NCBI GenBank assembly: GCA_036377075.1
Contig: DASUZB010000116.1
Span: forward strand, 1-34,185
DNA length: 34,185 nt
Source: DASUZB01 sp036377075
GTDB lineage: Bacteria > Actinomycetota > CALGFH01
Reading direction: 5' to 3'
Below the pieces are notes generated by a model. It saw only the letters and a list, made by a program, of their open reading frames with translations, was not told where the DNA came from and ran no database searches. Shown here in pieces: positions 7,768 through 15,085 of the stretch (within the stretch, counting starts at the first letter, position 1; each line of letters begins with the position of its first letter). A program made the translations under genes and the position numbers.

Positions 7768-8841
7768 TCAGCCGAGAGCCGGCTGCTCGGTGGAGGGCAG
7801 CAGCTCGATCCAGGTACGGCCCGGGCGCAGGGGGATCGGCGCGCCGCCGGCGCCGAGCAGCCGCACCGGATCCGACGCGGCCGGGCGGCTCCAGCGACCG
7901 GTCACCACCTTGCCGTCGCGCAGCACCCAGGCGCCGCCCTCCCCGGTCACCACCACGTCGGGGGTCACGTTGCCGGCGACGTCCACGTTGGTGGTCGTGC
8001 CGATCTCCACCCGCAGGATCACCACGTTCTCGGTGCTGACCGTGCTGCCGTCCTCGAGCCGCTGGCGGGTGCCGTCCTGGTAGCGCACGAACGCGCCGGC
8101 GCCCGGGTCCCATTGCCAGGCGGCACGGCTCGACGGGGAGAAGCGCAGCCGCGCCCGGGTGACCGGCCTGGCCCCGGCGGGGGCCGCGTCGGCGTAGCTG
8201 AACAGGTCGGGCGGTGGGCCGAGCACGTCGGCGACGGCGCGGCCGGCGCGGTACAGCGCCCTGGTCGAGCTGAACAGGTTGTGCGGCGCCGGACGGCCGG
8301 CGACGCGCTGGTAGGCGCCGTCGGCCCGCCCCGGTTCCAGGAAGGCCGCGTCCGAGCCGCGCCGCACCTCGGCGAGCACCCCGGCCGAGCCGCCGGAGAA
8401 GGCGAACAGGCCGCCGCCGAGCTCGCGCAGGAGCGGCGCGTCGACCGGCCGGACGGAGCGCACCGGTCCGACCAGCGCGGCGTCCTTGGACTGGTAGGTG
8501 ACCAGCAGGCGGGTGAGCCCGCCCTCGACCAGCTCCTCGGTGACCAGGTCGGCGGCGTTCAGGCCGGCCTGCGGCCGTGCCGCGGCGACGTTCTCCACCT
8601 TGATGGAGAGGGCCGGCCGGGCGGCCAGGACGGGATCCTCGGCCGTCAGGCCGGTGAGCGGGAACTTCGCGGGCGTGGCGCGGCGCTCGGGTGGCCTGGC
8701 GCCCGACGGCTGGAGCGGCGACGAGCCGGACCCACCGGTGACCACGACCAGCGCGGCGACCACCGCCGCGACGAGGACGCCCGCCCCGAGGCCCCAGACC
8801 CAGCGCCGCCGTGGTCCCCCGGGGAGGCTGATGGCTGGCAT
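7768..8841 (-). CDS. DUF3048 (YerB-like) membrane-anchored extracytoplasmic protein
   Basis: Protein of 357 residues with a basic N-terminus and one hydrophobic segment (about 13-35), followed by a large exported domain. There is no lipobox cysteine, so it is an anchor or uncleaved signal rather than a lipoprotein. The DUF3048 core is clear: ARPALSIKVENVAAARPQAG, ADLVTEELVEGGLTRLL, GPVRSVRPVDAPLL, and the C-terminal part with TNVDVAGNVTPDVVVTGEG and GRTWIELLPS. The family is common in Firmicutes and Actinomycetota without an established biochemical role. ATG 8841 is preceded by AAGGAGG at good spacing. The methyltransferase gene lies upstream on the same strand. Confidence 0.85.
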   Translation of the reverse strand: MPAISLPGGPRRRWVWGLGAGVLVAAVVAALVVVTGGSGSSPLQPSGARPPERRATPAKFPLTGLTAEDPVLAARPALSIKVENVAAARPQAGLNAADLVTEELVEGGLTRLLVTYQSKDAALVGPVRSVRPVDAPLLRELGGGLFAFSGGSAGVLAEVRRGSDAAFLEPGRADGAYQRVAGRPAPHNLFSSTRALYRAGRAVADVLGPPPDLFSYADAAPAGARPVTRARLRFSPSSRAAWQWDPGAGAFVRYQDGTRQRLEDGSTVSTENVVILRVEIGTTTNVDVAGNVTPDVVVTGEGGAWVLRDGKVVTGRWSRPAASDPVRLLGAGGAPIPLRPGRTWIELLPSTEQPALG

Positions 8842-8913
8842 CGAGCTGACCTCCTTCCACGGGCCGCCGCTCCAGGGTGCCGCACCGCCCCGGTTTACGC
8901 AGGGGGGCCTCGG

Positions 8914-8968
8914 GCGCTTCAGGCATGCCTCCGCGCGCTTCAGGCAGGGGGCATCGCGCGCTTCAGGC
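8914..8968 (-). repeat. Three tandem GCCTGAAGCGC repeats at the methyltransferase stop codon
   Basis: Read on the minus strand, GCCTGAAGCGC occurs at 8968-8958, 8945-8935 and 8924-8914, about 21-23 nt apart. The first copy contains the real TGA stop; the later two repeat the same Ala-stop-like end. The flanking bases (GCGCG, GGGG or CATG) are partly shared, so this looks like tandem duplication of the 3' end. Confidence 0.7.
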
Positions 8969-9634
8969 GCCTACCCGCAGCCGGTGGATGGCCACCGTGG
9001 CGACCTGCGTGGCGAGGCGGTCGCGGCGCCAGCCGTGCCGCTCGAGGTCGGCGAGGAAGCCGCCGGCGAGGCGCCGCTCCGGGTCGGCCAGCCACACCTC
9101 CCCGCCGGCGTCCACCAGGCGGGGCAGCAGCCGGGACAGCACCGGGAGGTTGCCGCGGTCGTAGAGGACGTCGGCGGCGAGGACCAGGTCCCACGGCGCC
9201 TCGGCGAGCAGCGCGCCCGGCTGGTCGAAGGCCTGGACGGCGGTACGCAGCTCAGCGCCGTTGCGGGCGGCGTTGGCGGCGGTGAAGGCGATCGCCTCGG
9301 GGGAGCGGTCGACCGCCAGGACGCTCGCGCCCGCCAGGGCGGCGGTCACGCTGACCAGCCCGAGGCCGCAGCCCAGCTCGAGCACGCGGAGCCCGGCGAG
9401 CGGGCGCTCGGCGAGGGCGCCGGCCAGCGCGATGCCGCTGGGCCACAGCTCGGCCCAGAACGGCAACCGGTCCTCGTCCGGGTCGTCCTCGTCCAGCAGC
9501 TCGTCCAGCAGGGCGTCACCGTCCCGCGGGTGCAGGATGCGGACCTCGCGGCCGGCGAGCAGGAACGTCTCCTCCGCCACGTCCGAGGCCGCGCCACCGG
9601 GCAGGCCGGACGCCGCCGTTGGCTCGTGCTCCAT
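8963..9634 (-). CDS. Class I SAM-dependent methyltransferase (COG3897 / lysine methyltransferase-like)
   Basis: A 223-residue cytoplasmic methyltransferase. PFWAELWPSGIALAGAL followed by motif I LRVLELGCGLGLVS, motif II VLAVDRSPEAI and LVLAADVLYDRGNL place it with the METTL21/ETFB-lysine methyltransferase-like group, often annotated as predicted nicotinamide N-methyase. I expect a protein substrate, but that is inference. The start ATG 9634 gives MEHEPTAAS and fits the family's length; longer in-frame extensions run into the divergent GNAT promoter region. Transcription is divergent from the GNAT gene, with 124 nt between the starts. Confidence 0.8.
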   Translation of the reverse strand: MEHEPTAASGLPGGAASDVAEETFLLAGREVRILHPRDGDALLDELLDEDDPDEDRLPFWAELWPSGIALAGALAERPLAGLRVLELGCGLGLVSVTAALAGASVLAVDRSPEAIAFTAANAARNGAELRTAVQAFDQPGALLAEAPWDLVLAADVLYDRGNLPVLSRLLPRLVDAGGEVWLADPERRLAGGFLADLERHGWRRDRLATQVATVAIHRLRVGA

Positions 9635-9758
9635 GCCAGGACCGTACCGCCGGGGGCAGCCGGTGGAAACCGACTTGCCGAGGGTGCCGGCCGCGGGCAG
9701 CATCCTTGCCAGGCCGGCGTCCGGCCCGCCCGCCCCGAGACCCGCACGAGGAGTCAGC

Positions 9759-10724
9759 TTGCCTGCCCTGTTGCCCGCCGGCCTGCGCGCCCGGCCCGCC
9801 GGCGCCGAGGACCTCACCACCGTGCTGGCCCTCGCGGTCCGCTGCGACCTGGCCGAGGTCGGCCAGGTCGACACGACCGCCGACGACCTGCTGGCCGAGT
9901 GGCGCCGCCCCGGCCTCGACCTGGCGCACGACACCGTCATGGTGGAGGCGCCCGGTGGGCCGCTGGTGGGCTACGCCCACGTCTACGCGGGCGAGGAGGG
10001 CGACGGCTGGGTCGACCCGGAGTGGCGCGGCCGCGGGATCGGCACCTGGCTGCTGCGCTGGGGCGTCGAGCGCGCCGGCGCGCAGCTCGCGGCGGCGGGC
10101 AGGCGCGAGGGGTCGCTGCAGGCGTGGACCAACCACGACGACGAGGGCTACCGCCACCTGCTGGAGCGTGAGGGGTACGCGTACGAGCGCGCCCAGCTCA
10201 TCATGCGGGTCGAGCTGGCGACGCCGCCGCCGGCACCGGCCTGGCCGGAGGGCGTGGCGCTGCGCCCCTTCCGTCCCGAGCGCGACGCGCACGCGGTCTA
10301 CCGGCTGGTGCAGGACGCCTTCGCCGACGTGGCGGGCCAGGCGCTGCGCTCCTACCAGCAGTGGGAGCAGTTCATGCTCAACCGGGCGGACTTCGACGCC
10401 GGCCTGTGGTTCGTGGCCGTGCGCGGCCACGCGCCGGTCGCCACCGCCCTGTGCTTCGACTACGGCAGCGAGGGGTGGGTGCGCCAGCTCGCCGTGCGCC
10501 GTAGGGAGCGCCGCCAGGGCCTCGGGCTGGCCATGCTGCACCACGCCTTCGGCGTCTTCCGCCTGCGCGGCCGGCCCTCGGTCGGGCTGTCGGTCGACTC
10601 GGACAACTCCACCGGCGCGAACCGGCTGTACGAGCGGGCCGGCATGCGGGTGGAGCGGCGCTTCGACCGCTACGTTCGGCCGATGCGGCTCGACGCGGGC
10701 GACACCCTCGCGGCGCGGCCTTGA
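9759..10724 (+). CDS. Tandem GNAT-domain N-acetyltransferase
   Basis: A 321-residue protein with two acetyl-CoA-binding GNAT folds. The first (about 5-155) has GWVDPEWRGRGIGTWLL as motif A and a YRHLLEREGY end. The second (about 165-321) has VRQLAVRRRERRQGLGLAML, LSVDSDNSTGANRLYERAGM and a typical terminal strand. The two-GNAT layout is like mycothiol synthase MshD, but I see no specific MshD signature, so the acceptor is left open. The start is a TTG at 9759 with GAGGAG at 9748-9753; no ATG or GTG is better placed. It is divergent from the methyltransferase gene. Confidence 0.8.
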   Translation: MPALLPAGLRARPAGAEDLTTVLALAVRCDLAEVGQVDTTADDLLAEWRRPGLDLAHDTVMVEAPGGPLVGYAHVYAGEEGDGWVDPEWRGRGIGTWLLRWGVERAGAQLAAAGRREGSLQAWTNHDDEGYRHLLEREGYAYERAQLIMRVELATPPPAPAWPEGVALRPFRPERDAHAVYRLVQDAFADVAGQALRSYQQWEQFMLNRADFDAGLWFVAVRGHAPVATALCFDYGSEGWVRQLAVRRRERRQGLGLAMLHHAFGVFRLRGRPSVGLSVDSDNSTGANRLYERAGMRVERRFDRYVRPMRLDAGDTLAARP

Positions 10725-10781
10725 ACGCGGCGGGCTCGGCGCGGCGGGCGTACCGGTCACACGGGTCAGCTCGGCCATTTC

Positions 10782-10809
10782 CTGACAAGGCGTGAAGGGC
10801 CAGAATACG
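10782..10809 (+). promoter_or_regulatory. Possible promoter for the paired membrane-protein genes
   Basis: CTGACA (10782-10787) and AATACG (10804-10809) are separated by 16 nt and lie about 50 nt before the ATG at 10861, in a locally A-rich stretch unlike its surroundings. The -10 match is partial. Confidence 0.3.
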
Positions 10810-10860
10810 AACGGAAGGCAGCGCCGCCGTCGTCCCTCGACCGCCAACGCAGGAGCGTCC

Positions 10861-11940
10861 ATGCACCCGCCCCGCCCCGGCCGGCCCGCCGCGGCCCGCC
10901 GGCTCCGCCGTTCGCTGGCAGCGCCGGCCGTCGCCCTCGCCACCACCTGGCTGCTGCCGGGCGTCGCGTTCGCGGCCACCGGCCGGGGGGCGTCGCTCAC
11001 CGACCGGCAGTGGCGGCTGCTGCAGCTCGGCGCGTTCGCGCTGCTCGCGCTCGTGGCCGTCTCGGTCGTCGGCGGCTACGTGATCGAGCGGGGGCGCCGG
11101 CGCCGCGCCCACCGCCGCGCCCGCTTCGTGGAGGTCAGGGGCCTCTCCGAGGAGGACGTCGCCGCCCTCGGCGGCGACCTGGCCGCGCTCGACACCACCA
11201 TGCAGGTGCTCGACGAAGGCGACGAGGACGCCGCCGACGAGCTGGCCAGCGCGCACGAGTGGTTCGAGCGGGCGATCGAGCGGCTGGATCAGGCCACCGC
11301 GCCGGAGCAGCTGGCCCCGGTCAGCTCCGCGCTCGAGACCGCGCGCTTCTTCATGACCTCGGCCCGCTCGCGGGTCGAGGGGCACGGCCAGCTGCGGCGC
11401 ACGCCCCCGTGCTTCTTCGACGTCCGCCACGGGCCGTCGGTCAACGACGTCGGCTGGATGCCGCCGGACGCGGCGCCGCGTCCGGTGCCCGCCTGCGCCA
11501 CCTGCATGAGCCAGGTGAACGACAACGTCCAGCCGCCGATCCGGCAGGTCCGGGCGAGTGGCGTGGCGATCCCCTTCTACGACGCGCCGCCCCACTTCGA
11601 GTCCTGGTTCGGTGGCTACTTCGGCGGCGCGGCCCAGGCCCTCGTCCAGGGGTTCCCGCTCGGCCGGGCGCTGGACGACGGCTTCGCGGGCTCGCGCAAC
11701 ATGGGCGTCGGCCGTGGCTACGTGCCCGCCTCCTTCGCCGACACCGGCATGCTCGACCACGCCGGCGGCCGCACCGGCTTCAGCGAGGGCGAGCTCGGCG
11801 ACTACGTCCCCGACGCCGACCTGGGCGACTCCTACGACGACTCCCCCTGGCGCCCCGGCTGGCGCGGGGGCAGGCCGCGCCTCACCGGCCGCGGGCGGCG
11901 CCCGGACCGCGACGCGGAGGCGGAGGCGGAGGAGGTCTGA
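10861..11940 (+). CDS. Membrane protein with CFFD-x-RHGPSV module (paralog 1)
   Basis: A 359-residue protein. A basic N-terminus plus a hydrophobic segment (about 18-40, ending GVAFAATG) looks like a signal peptide; a transmembrane helix (about 55-72) follows, then a basic stop-transfer. The cytosolic part has an acidic helical region (about 85-175), then PPCFFDVRHGPSVNDVGWMPP and RPVPACATC, then a Gly-rich tail with YFGGAAQAL. The same module order occurs in the next gene, so the two are paralogs. ATG 10861 has AGGAG upstream; an in-frame ATG at 10792 lacks one. Function is unknown; the conserved Cys residues suggest a metal or disulfide site. Confidence 0.7.
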   Translation: MHPPRPGRPAAARRLRRSLAAPAVALATTWLLPGVAFAATGRGASLTDRQWRLLQLGAFALLALVAVSVVGGYVIERGRRRRAHRRARFVEVRGLSEEDVAALGGDLAALDTTMQVLDEGDEDAADELASAHEWFERAIERLDQATAPEQLAPVSSALETARFFMTSARSRVEGHGQLRRTPPCFFDVRHGPSVNDVGWMPPDAAPRPVPACATCMSQVNDNVQPPIRQVRASGVAIPFYDAPPHFESWFGGYFGGAAQALVQGFPLGRALDDGFAGSRNMGVGRGYVPASFADTGMLDHAGGRTGFSEGELGDYVPDADLGDSYDDSPWRPGWRGGRPRLTGRGRRPDRDAEAEAEEV

Positions 11941-12028
11941 CCAGGCGCCGGCACGCCCCCACCGGGCGTGCGCGCTGCCGCGGCCGTTCGGGGAGAATGG
12001 GGGGAGCCACCGAGGTCAGGGAGCGACC

Positions 12029-13510
12029 ATGAGCGAGCAGACCCCGTCCGACCAGCGGCGCCGCCGCCCGGCGCCGGCAGCGCGGCAGCCAGGCGCCGGT
12101 GGCGTCCCGGGCCGGCGGCTCCCGTGGCGGCTGGCAACGCTCCTGCTGCTGCTCCTCGGTGGGCTGCTCCTGCTTCCCGGCGCGGCCGAGGCGGGGCAGT
12201 ACGTCGACCGTGCCGTGGCCGGGCTGCGCCAGCAGCCGCTGTACGTGGACCCCGACGCCCGCTCGGTGCTGAAGCCCGAGACGATCAACCACCTCGAGGG
12301 GGCGCTGGAGAAGGTCGGCGCCCCGATGTACGTCGCGGTGCTGCCCGAGGTCGCCAAGCAGGAGACCGGCGGCAAGCCCGACCAGCTCCTCACCCAGATC
12401 GGCAACGGCGTCAACCGCCCGGGTGTCTACGCCCTGGTCGCGGGCCGCTCCTTCCTGGCCGGCGCGAGCCCCAACTCCGGCTGGCGCCGGGGCGTGATTC
12501 CCGGCCTGGCCAACCAGGCGGTCGGCAACAGCAACGGCGACGAGGACGCGGCGGTGGTGAACTTCACCGAGCGGGTCCGGATCGCGGTGGCGCAGGGCCA
12601 GGCCAACGGCGCCGGCGCGCCGGCGGCGCAGGACCGGCCCAGCCGCGGGGGCGTCGGGGCCGGCTCAATCCTGCTGGCGCTGGTGCTGGTCGGCGCGGCC
12701 GGCGGCGGCCTGCTGCTGGTGCGTGCCAACCGCCGCCGCCAGGCGCGGGAACGGCAGGAGCTGGCGGAGGTCAAGCGGACCGCGCAGGAGGACCTGATCG
12801 CGCTCGGCGAGGACATCGGCTCGCTCGACAGCGACCTGCGGGCATCCGGCGCGGCCGAGGAGGCGCGCGCGCAGCACGCGGCCGCGGTGGCGGCGTACGA
12901 GCGGGCCGCCACGGCGCTGGACCGGGCCGCCCGGCCGGCCGACATCGCGGCGGTGAGCGCCGCCCTCGAGGAGGGCCGCTTCGCGATGGCGTCGGCCAAG
13001 GCCCTGCTCGAGGGTAGGCCGCCACCCGAGCGCCGGCCGCCGTGCTTCTTCGACACCAGGCACGGCCCGTCGGTGACGGACGTGACCTGGGCGCCGCCGG
13101 GGGGCGCGCCGCGCCAGGTGCCGGCCTGCGCCGCCGACGCCCTGCGGATCGAGGAGGGCACCGAGCCCCAGACCCGCAAGGTCCTGGTCGGCGAGCGCTA
13201 CGAGCCCTTCTACAACGCGCCCGGCTACTACGCGCCCTGGTACGGCGGGTACTACGGCGGCTTCGGCGGCGGCGGGCTGCTCACCGGCCTGCTGATCGGA
13301 TCGGCGCTCGGCGGTGGCTTCGGCGGCTGGGGCGGTTACGGCTACGGCGCGGGGTACGACGCCGGCTACCAGGACGGGACCGACCAGGGAGACGGCGGCG
13401 ACTCGGGTGGCGACTTCGGCGGCGACGGCGACTGGGGCGGTGGGGACTTCGGCGGCGACGGCGGGGGTGGCGACTTCGGCGGCGGGGACTTCGGCGGTGG
13501 CGACTTCTAG
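12029..13510 (+). CDS. Membrane protein with N-terminal TPM-like domain and CFFD-x-RHGPSV module (paralog 2)
   Basis: A 493-residue protein. A hydrophobic segment (about 30-50) exports a domain (about 52-195) that starts QYVDRAVAGLRQQPLYVDPDAR and contains APMYVAVLPEV, resembling the TPM/YgcG-type extracytoplasmic domain. A second helix (about 208-231) is followed by a Glu/Ala-rich coiled coil (about 235-335), PPCFFDTRHGPSVTDVTWAPP (about 338), RQVPACAADAL and a Tyr/Gly-rich segment. The tail repeats GGDFGG-type units, as in YgcG proteins. ATG 12029 has AGGGAG upstream. It lies 88 nt after paralog 1. I recall this architecture in streptomycetes, without a known function. Confidence 0.75.
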   Translation: MSEQTPSDQRRRRPAPAARQPGAGGVPGRRLPWRLATLLLLLLGGLLLLPGAAEAGQYVDRAVAGLRQQPLYVDPDARSVLKPETINHLEGALEKVGAPMYVAVLPEVAKQETGGKPDQLLTQIGNGVNRPGVYALVAGRSFLAGASPNSGWRRGVIPGLANQAVGNSNGDEDAAVVNFTERVRIAVAQGQANGAGAPAAQDRPSRGGVGAGSILLALVLVGAAGGGLLLVRANRRRQARERQELAEVKRTAQEDLIALGEDIGSLDSDLRASGAAEEARAQHAAAVAAYERAATALDRAARPADIAAVSAALEEGRFAMASAKALLEGRPPPERRPPCFFDTRHGPSVTDVTWAPPGGAPRQVPACAADALRIEEGTEPQTRKVLVGERYEPFYNAPGYYAPWYGGYYGGFGGGGLLTGLLIGSALGGGFGGWGGYGYGAGYDAGYQDGTDQGDGGDSGGDFGGDGDWGGGDFGGDGGGGDFGGGDFGGGDF

Positions 13511-13528
13511 CGCGGCGGAGCGGCCGGC

Positions 13529-13927
13529 TTGCGGCCGCTAGCCCCGGCGGCGTCCGCCTCCCACCGGATCACGGTGCGGCAGTCCGACGTGCCCGAGTTC
13601 GGCAACGCCGGCGTGCACGACGTCTACGGCACCGCGGCGATGGTGCGGGACATGGAGCGCGCCGCCCGGCTGCTGCTCGAGCCGCTGCTCGAGCCCGGCG
13701 AGGACGGCGTCGGCGCGGAGGTGTGGTGCCGGCACCTCGCCCCGGTCCCGGTCGGTGCGTCCGTCGAGGTGGTCGCGACCGCCACCGAGCAGACGAGGCG
13801 GCGGCTCGTCTGCCAGGTCGAGGCGAGGCACGACGGGCGGCTCGTCGGTGAGGGTACCGTTACCCAGGTGATCGTCGATCCCGCCCGTTTCGGGACGAAC
13901 CAGCCCTCCGACGAAGGAGCCAGCTGA
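13529..13927 (+). CDS. Hotdog-fold thioesterase (FlK-like)
   Basis: A 132-residue single hotdog domain related to the fluoroacetyl-CoA thioesterase FlK group and PaaI-like thioesterases, which hydrolyse acyl-CoA. The order ITVRQSDVPEFGN, VYGTAAMVRDMERAAR, VGAEVWCRHLAPVPVGASVEV matches the family. The Glu of DMERAA and the His of CRHLAP correspond to FlK catalytic positions. The start is uncertain: TTG 13529 is the first start after the upstream stop and has a GGAG about 11 nt away. TGA 13925-13927 overlaps the ATG of the next gene. The following genes suggest an acyl-CoA degradation role. Confidence 0.7.
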   Translation: MRPLAPAASASHRITVRQSDVPEFGNAGVHDVYGTAAMVRDMERAARLLLEPLLEPGEDGVGAEVWCRHLAPVPVGASVEVVATATEQTRRRLVCQVEARHDGRLVGEGTVTQVIVDPARFGTNQPSDEGAS

Positions 13928-14250
13928 TGGTCAAGCTCGTCGCCATGTTCAAGCGCCCTGACGACCCGGAGGCCTTCGACCAGGCCTACTTCGGCACCCA
14001 CCTGCCCCTCAACGCCAAGACGCCCGGCCTGCGCCGCACCGAGGTGACGCGGGTCACCGGCACCCCGCGGGGCGACGAGAGCCCCTGGTACGTCGTGACC
14101 GAGATGTACTACGAGGACGAGGCCGCCATGCAGGCGGCGTTCGCCAGCCCCGAGGCGACCGAGGCGGCCAAGAACCTGATGTCGTTCGCCAGGGGCCTGG
14201 TGACGATGTACGTCGCCCAGGTGGTGGACGAGGGCGGGAAGCCGGCATGA
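13927..14250 (+). CDS. EthD-family dimeric alpha/beta-barrel protein
   Basis: A 107-residue ferredoxin-fold protein of the EthD/REDY-like family (MVKLVAMFKRPDDPEAFDQAYFGTHLPL, then PGLRRTEVTRVTG and YYEDEAAMQAAFASPE). Such proteins accompany catabolic and redox genes and are usually small dimers of unclear activity. Its ATG overlaps the thioesterase stop (TGATG) and its stop overlaps the crotonase start (ATGA, 14247-14250), so translation of all three is probably coupled. Confidence 0.85.
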   Translation: MVKLVAMFKRPDDPEAFDQAYFGTHLPLNAKTPGLRRTEVTRVTGTPRGDESPWYVVTEMYYEDEAAMQAAFASPEATEAAKNLMSFARGLVTMYVAQVVDEGGKPA

Positions 14251-15041
14251 GCGAGGAGGGACTGCGGGTCAGGCACGAGGGCGGCGCTGCCTGGCTGACG
14301 CTCGACCGCCCCGACGCCCTCAACGCGCTCGACTGGTCCACCAAGCAGGCCCTGGTCGCCGCCCTGCGCGAGGCGGCCGCCGACGAGACCGTCCGCGCCG
14401 TGGCGATCGGCGGGCGCGGCCGCGCCTTCTGCGTCGGCGAGGACCTGCGGGAGCTGCGCGGCGCCTACGCCGGCGGCCGCGCCCCGGAGCTGGGCGAGAC
14501 GCTGGAGCGCCACTACGGGCCGATCGTGCAGCTCCTGGCGGACATGCCCAAGCCGACCGTCGCCCTGGTCAACGGCGTCGCGGCCGGGGCGGGGGTGTCG
14601 CTCGCGCTCGCCTGCGACCTGCGCCTGGCCAGCAGCGCGGCCAGCTTCAAGCTGGCCTTCAGCGGCGTCGGGCTGGTGCCCGACGCCGGCGCCACCTGGA
14701 ACCTGCCGCGGATCGTCGGGCTCTCCAGCGCGATGCGGCTGGCCCTGCTCGACGACCAGGTCAAGGCCGAGGAGGCGCTCACCCTCGGCCTGGTCAGCCG
14801 CGTCTTCCCCGCCGAGGAGTTCGAGCGCCTCGCCGCCGGGACGGTGACCGCCCTCGCCGCCGGGCCGACCCTCGCCTACGCCCGCACCAAGGCCCTGCTC
14901 CGCGCCGGCTTCGGCACCGACCTCGCCGGCGCCATCGACGCCGAGGCGGCGGCGCAGCGCGCCTCCGGGCAGACCAAGGACCACCTCGAAGGGGTGAGCG
15001 CCTTCAGCGAGAAGCGCGCCCCGCGATTCCAGGGCGCCTGA
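14247..15041 (+). CDS. Enoyl-CoA hydratase/isomerase family protein (PaaG-like)
   Basis: A 264-residue crotonase. The fold markers are TLDRPDALNALD, GGRGRAFCVGEDL, the oxyanion-hole segment NGVAAGAGVSLALACDLRLA and GVGLVPDAGATWNLPR. Asp146 in LVPDAG and the lack of the second hydratase Glu point to an isomerase such as PaaG rather than a hydratase. In PaaG that Asp drives the oxepin/epoxide isomerisation of the phenylacetate pathway. No other paa gene (paaABCDE, paaK, paaZ) is visible here, so the substrate is uncertain. It is coupled to the EthD gene by a 4-nt overlap; the aldehyde dehydrogenase follows after 44 nt. Confidence 0.85.
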   Translation: MSEEGLRVRHEGGAAWLTLDRPDALNALDWSTKQALVAALREAAADETVRAVAIGGRGRAFCVGEDLRELRGAYAGGRAPELGETLERHYGPIVQLLADMPKPTVALVNGVAAGAGVSLALACDLRLASSAASFKLAFSGVGLVPDAGATWNLPRIVGLSSAMRLALLDDQVKAEEALTLGLVSRVFPAEEFERLAAGTVTALAAGPTLAYARTKALLRAGFGTDLAGAIDAEAAAQRASGQTKDHLEGVSAFSEKRAPRFQGA

Positions 15042-15085
15042 CCACCGCACCGACCTCCGCCAAGCGCCGAGGAGCTGAGTACCAG

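Noticed and set aside
9759..10724. Calling the double-GNAT protein mycothiol synthase (MshD)
   Set aside because: Only the two-GNAT layout is shared; I saw no MshD-specific segment.
13378..13510. GGCGACTTC-type DNA repeats as a separate tandem-repeat element
   Set aside because: They simply encode the Gly/Asp/Phe tail of the membrane protein, which is usual for YgcG-type C-termini.
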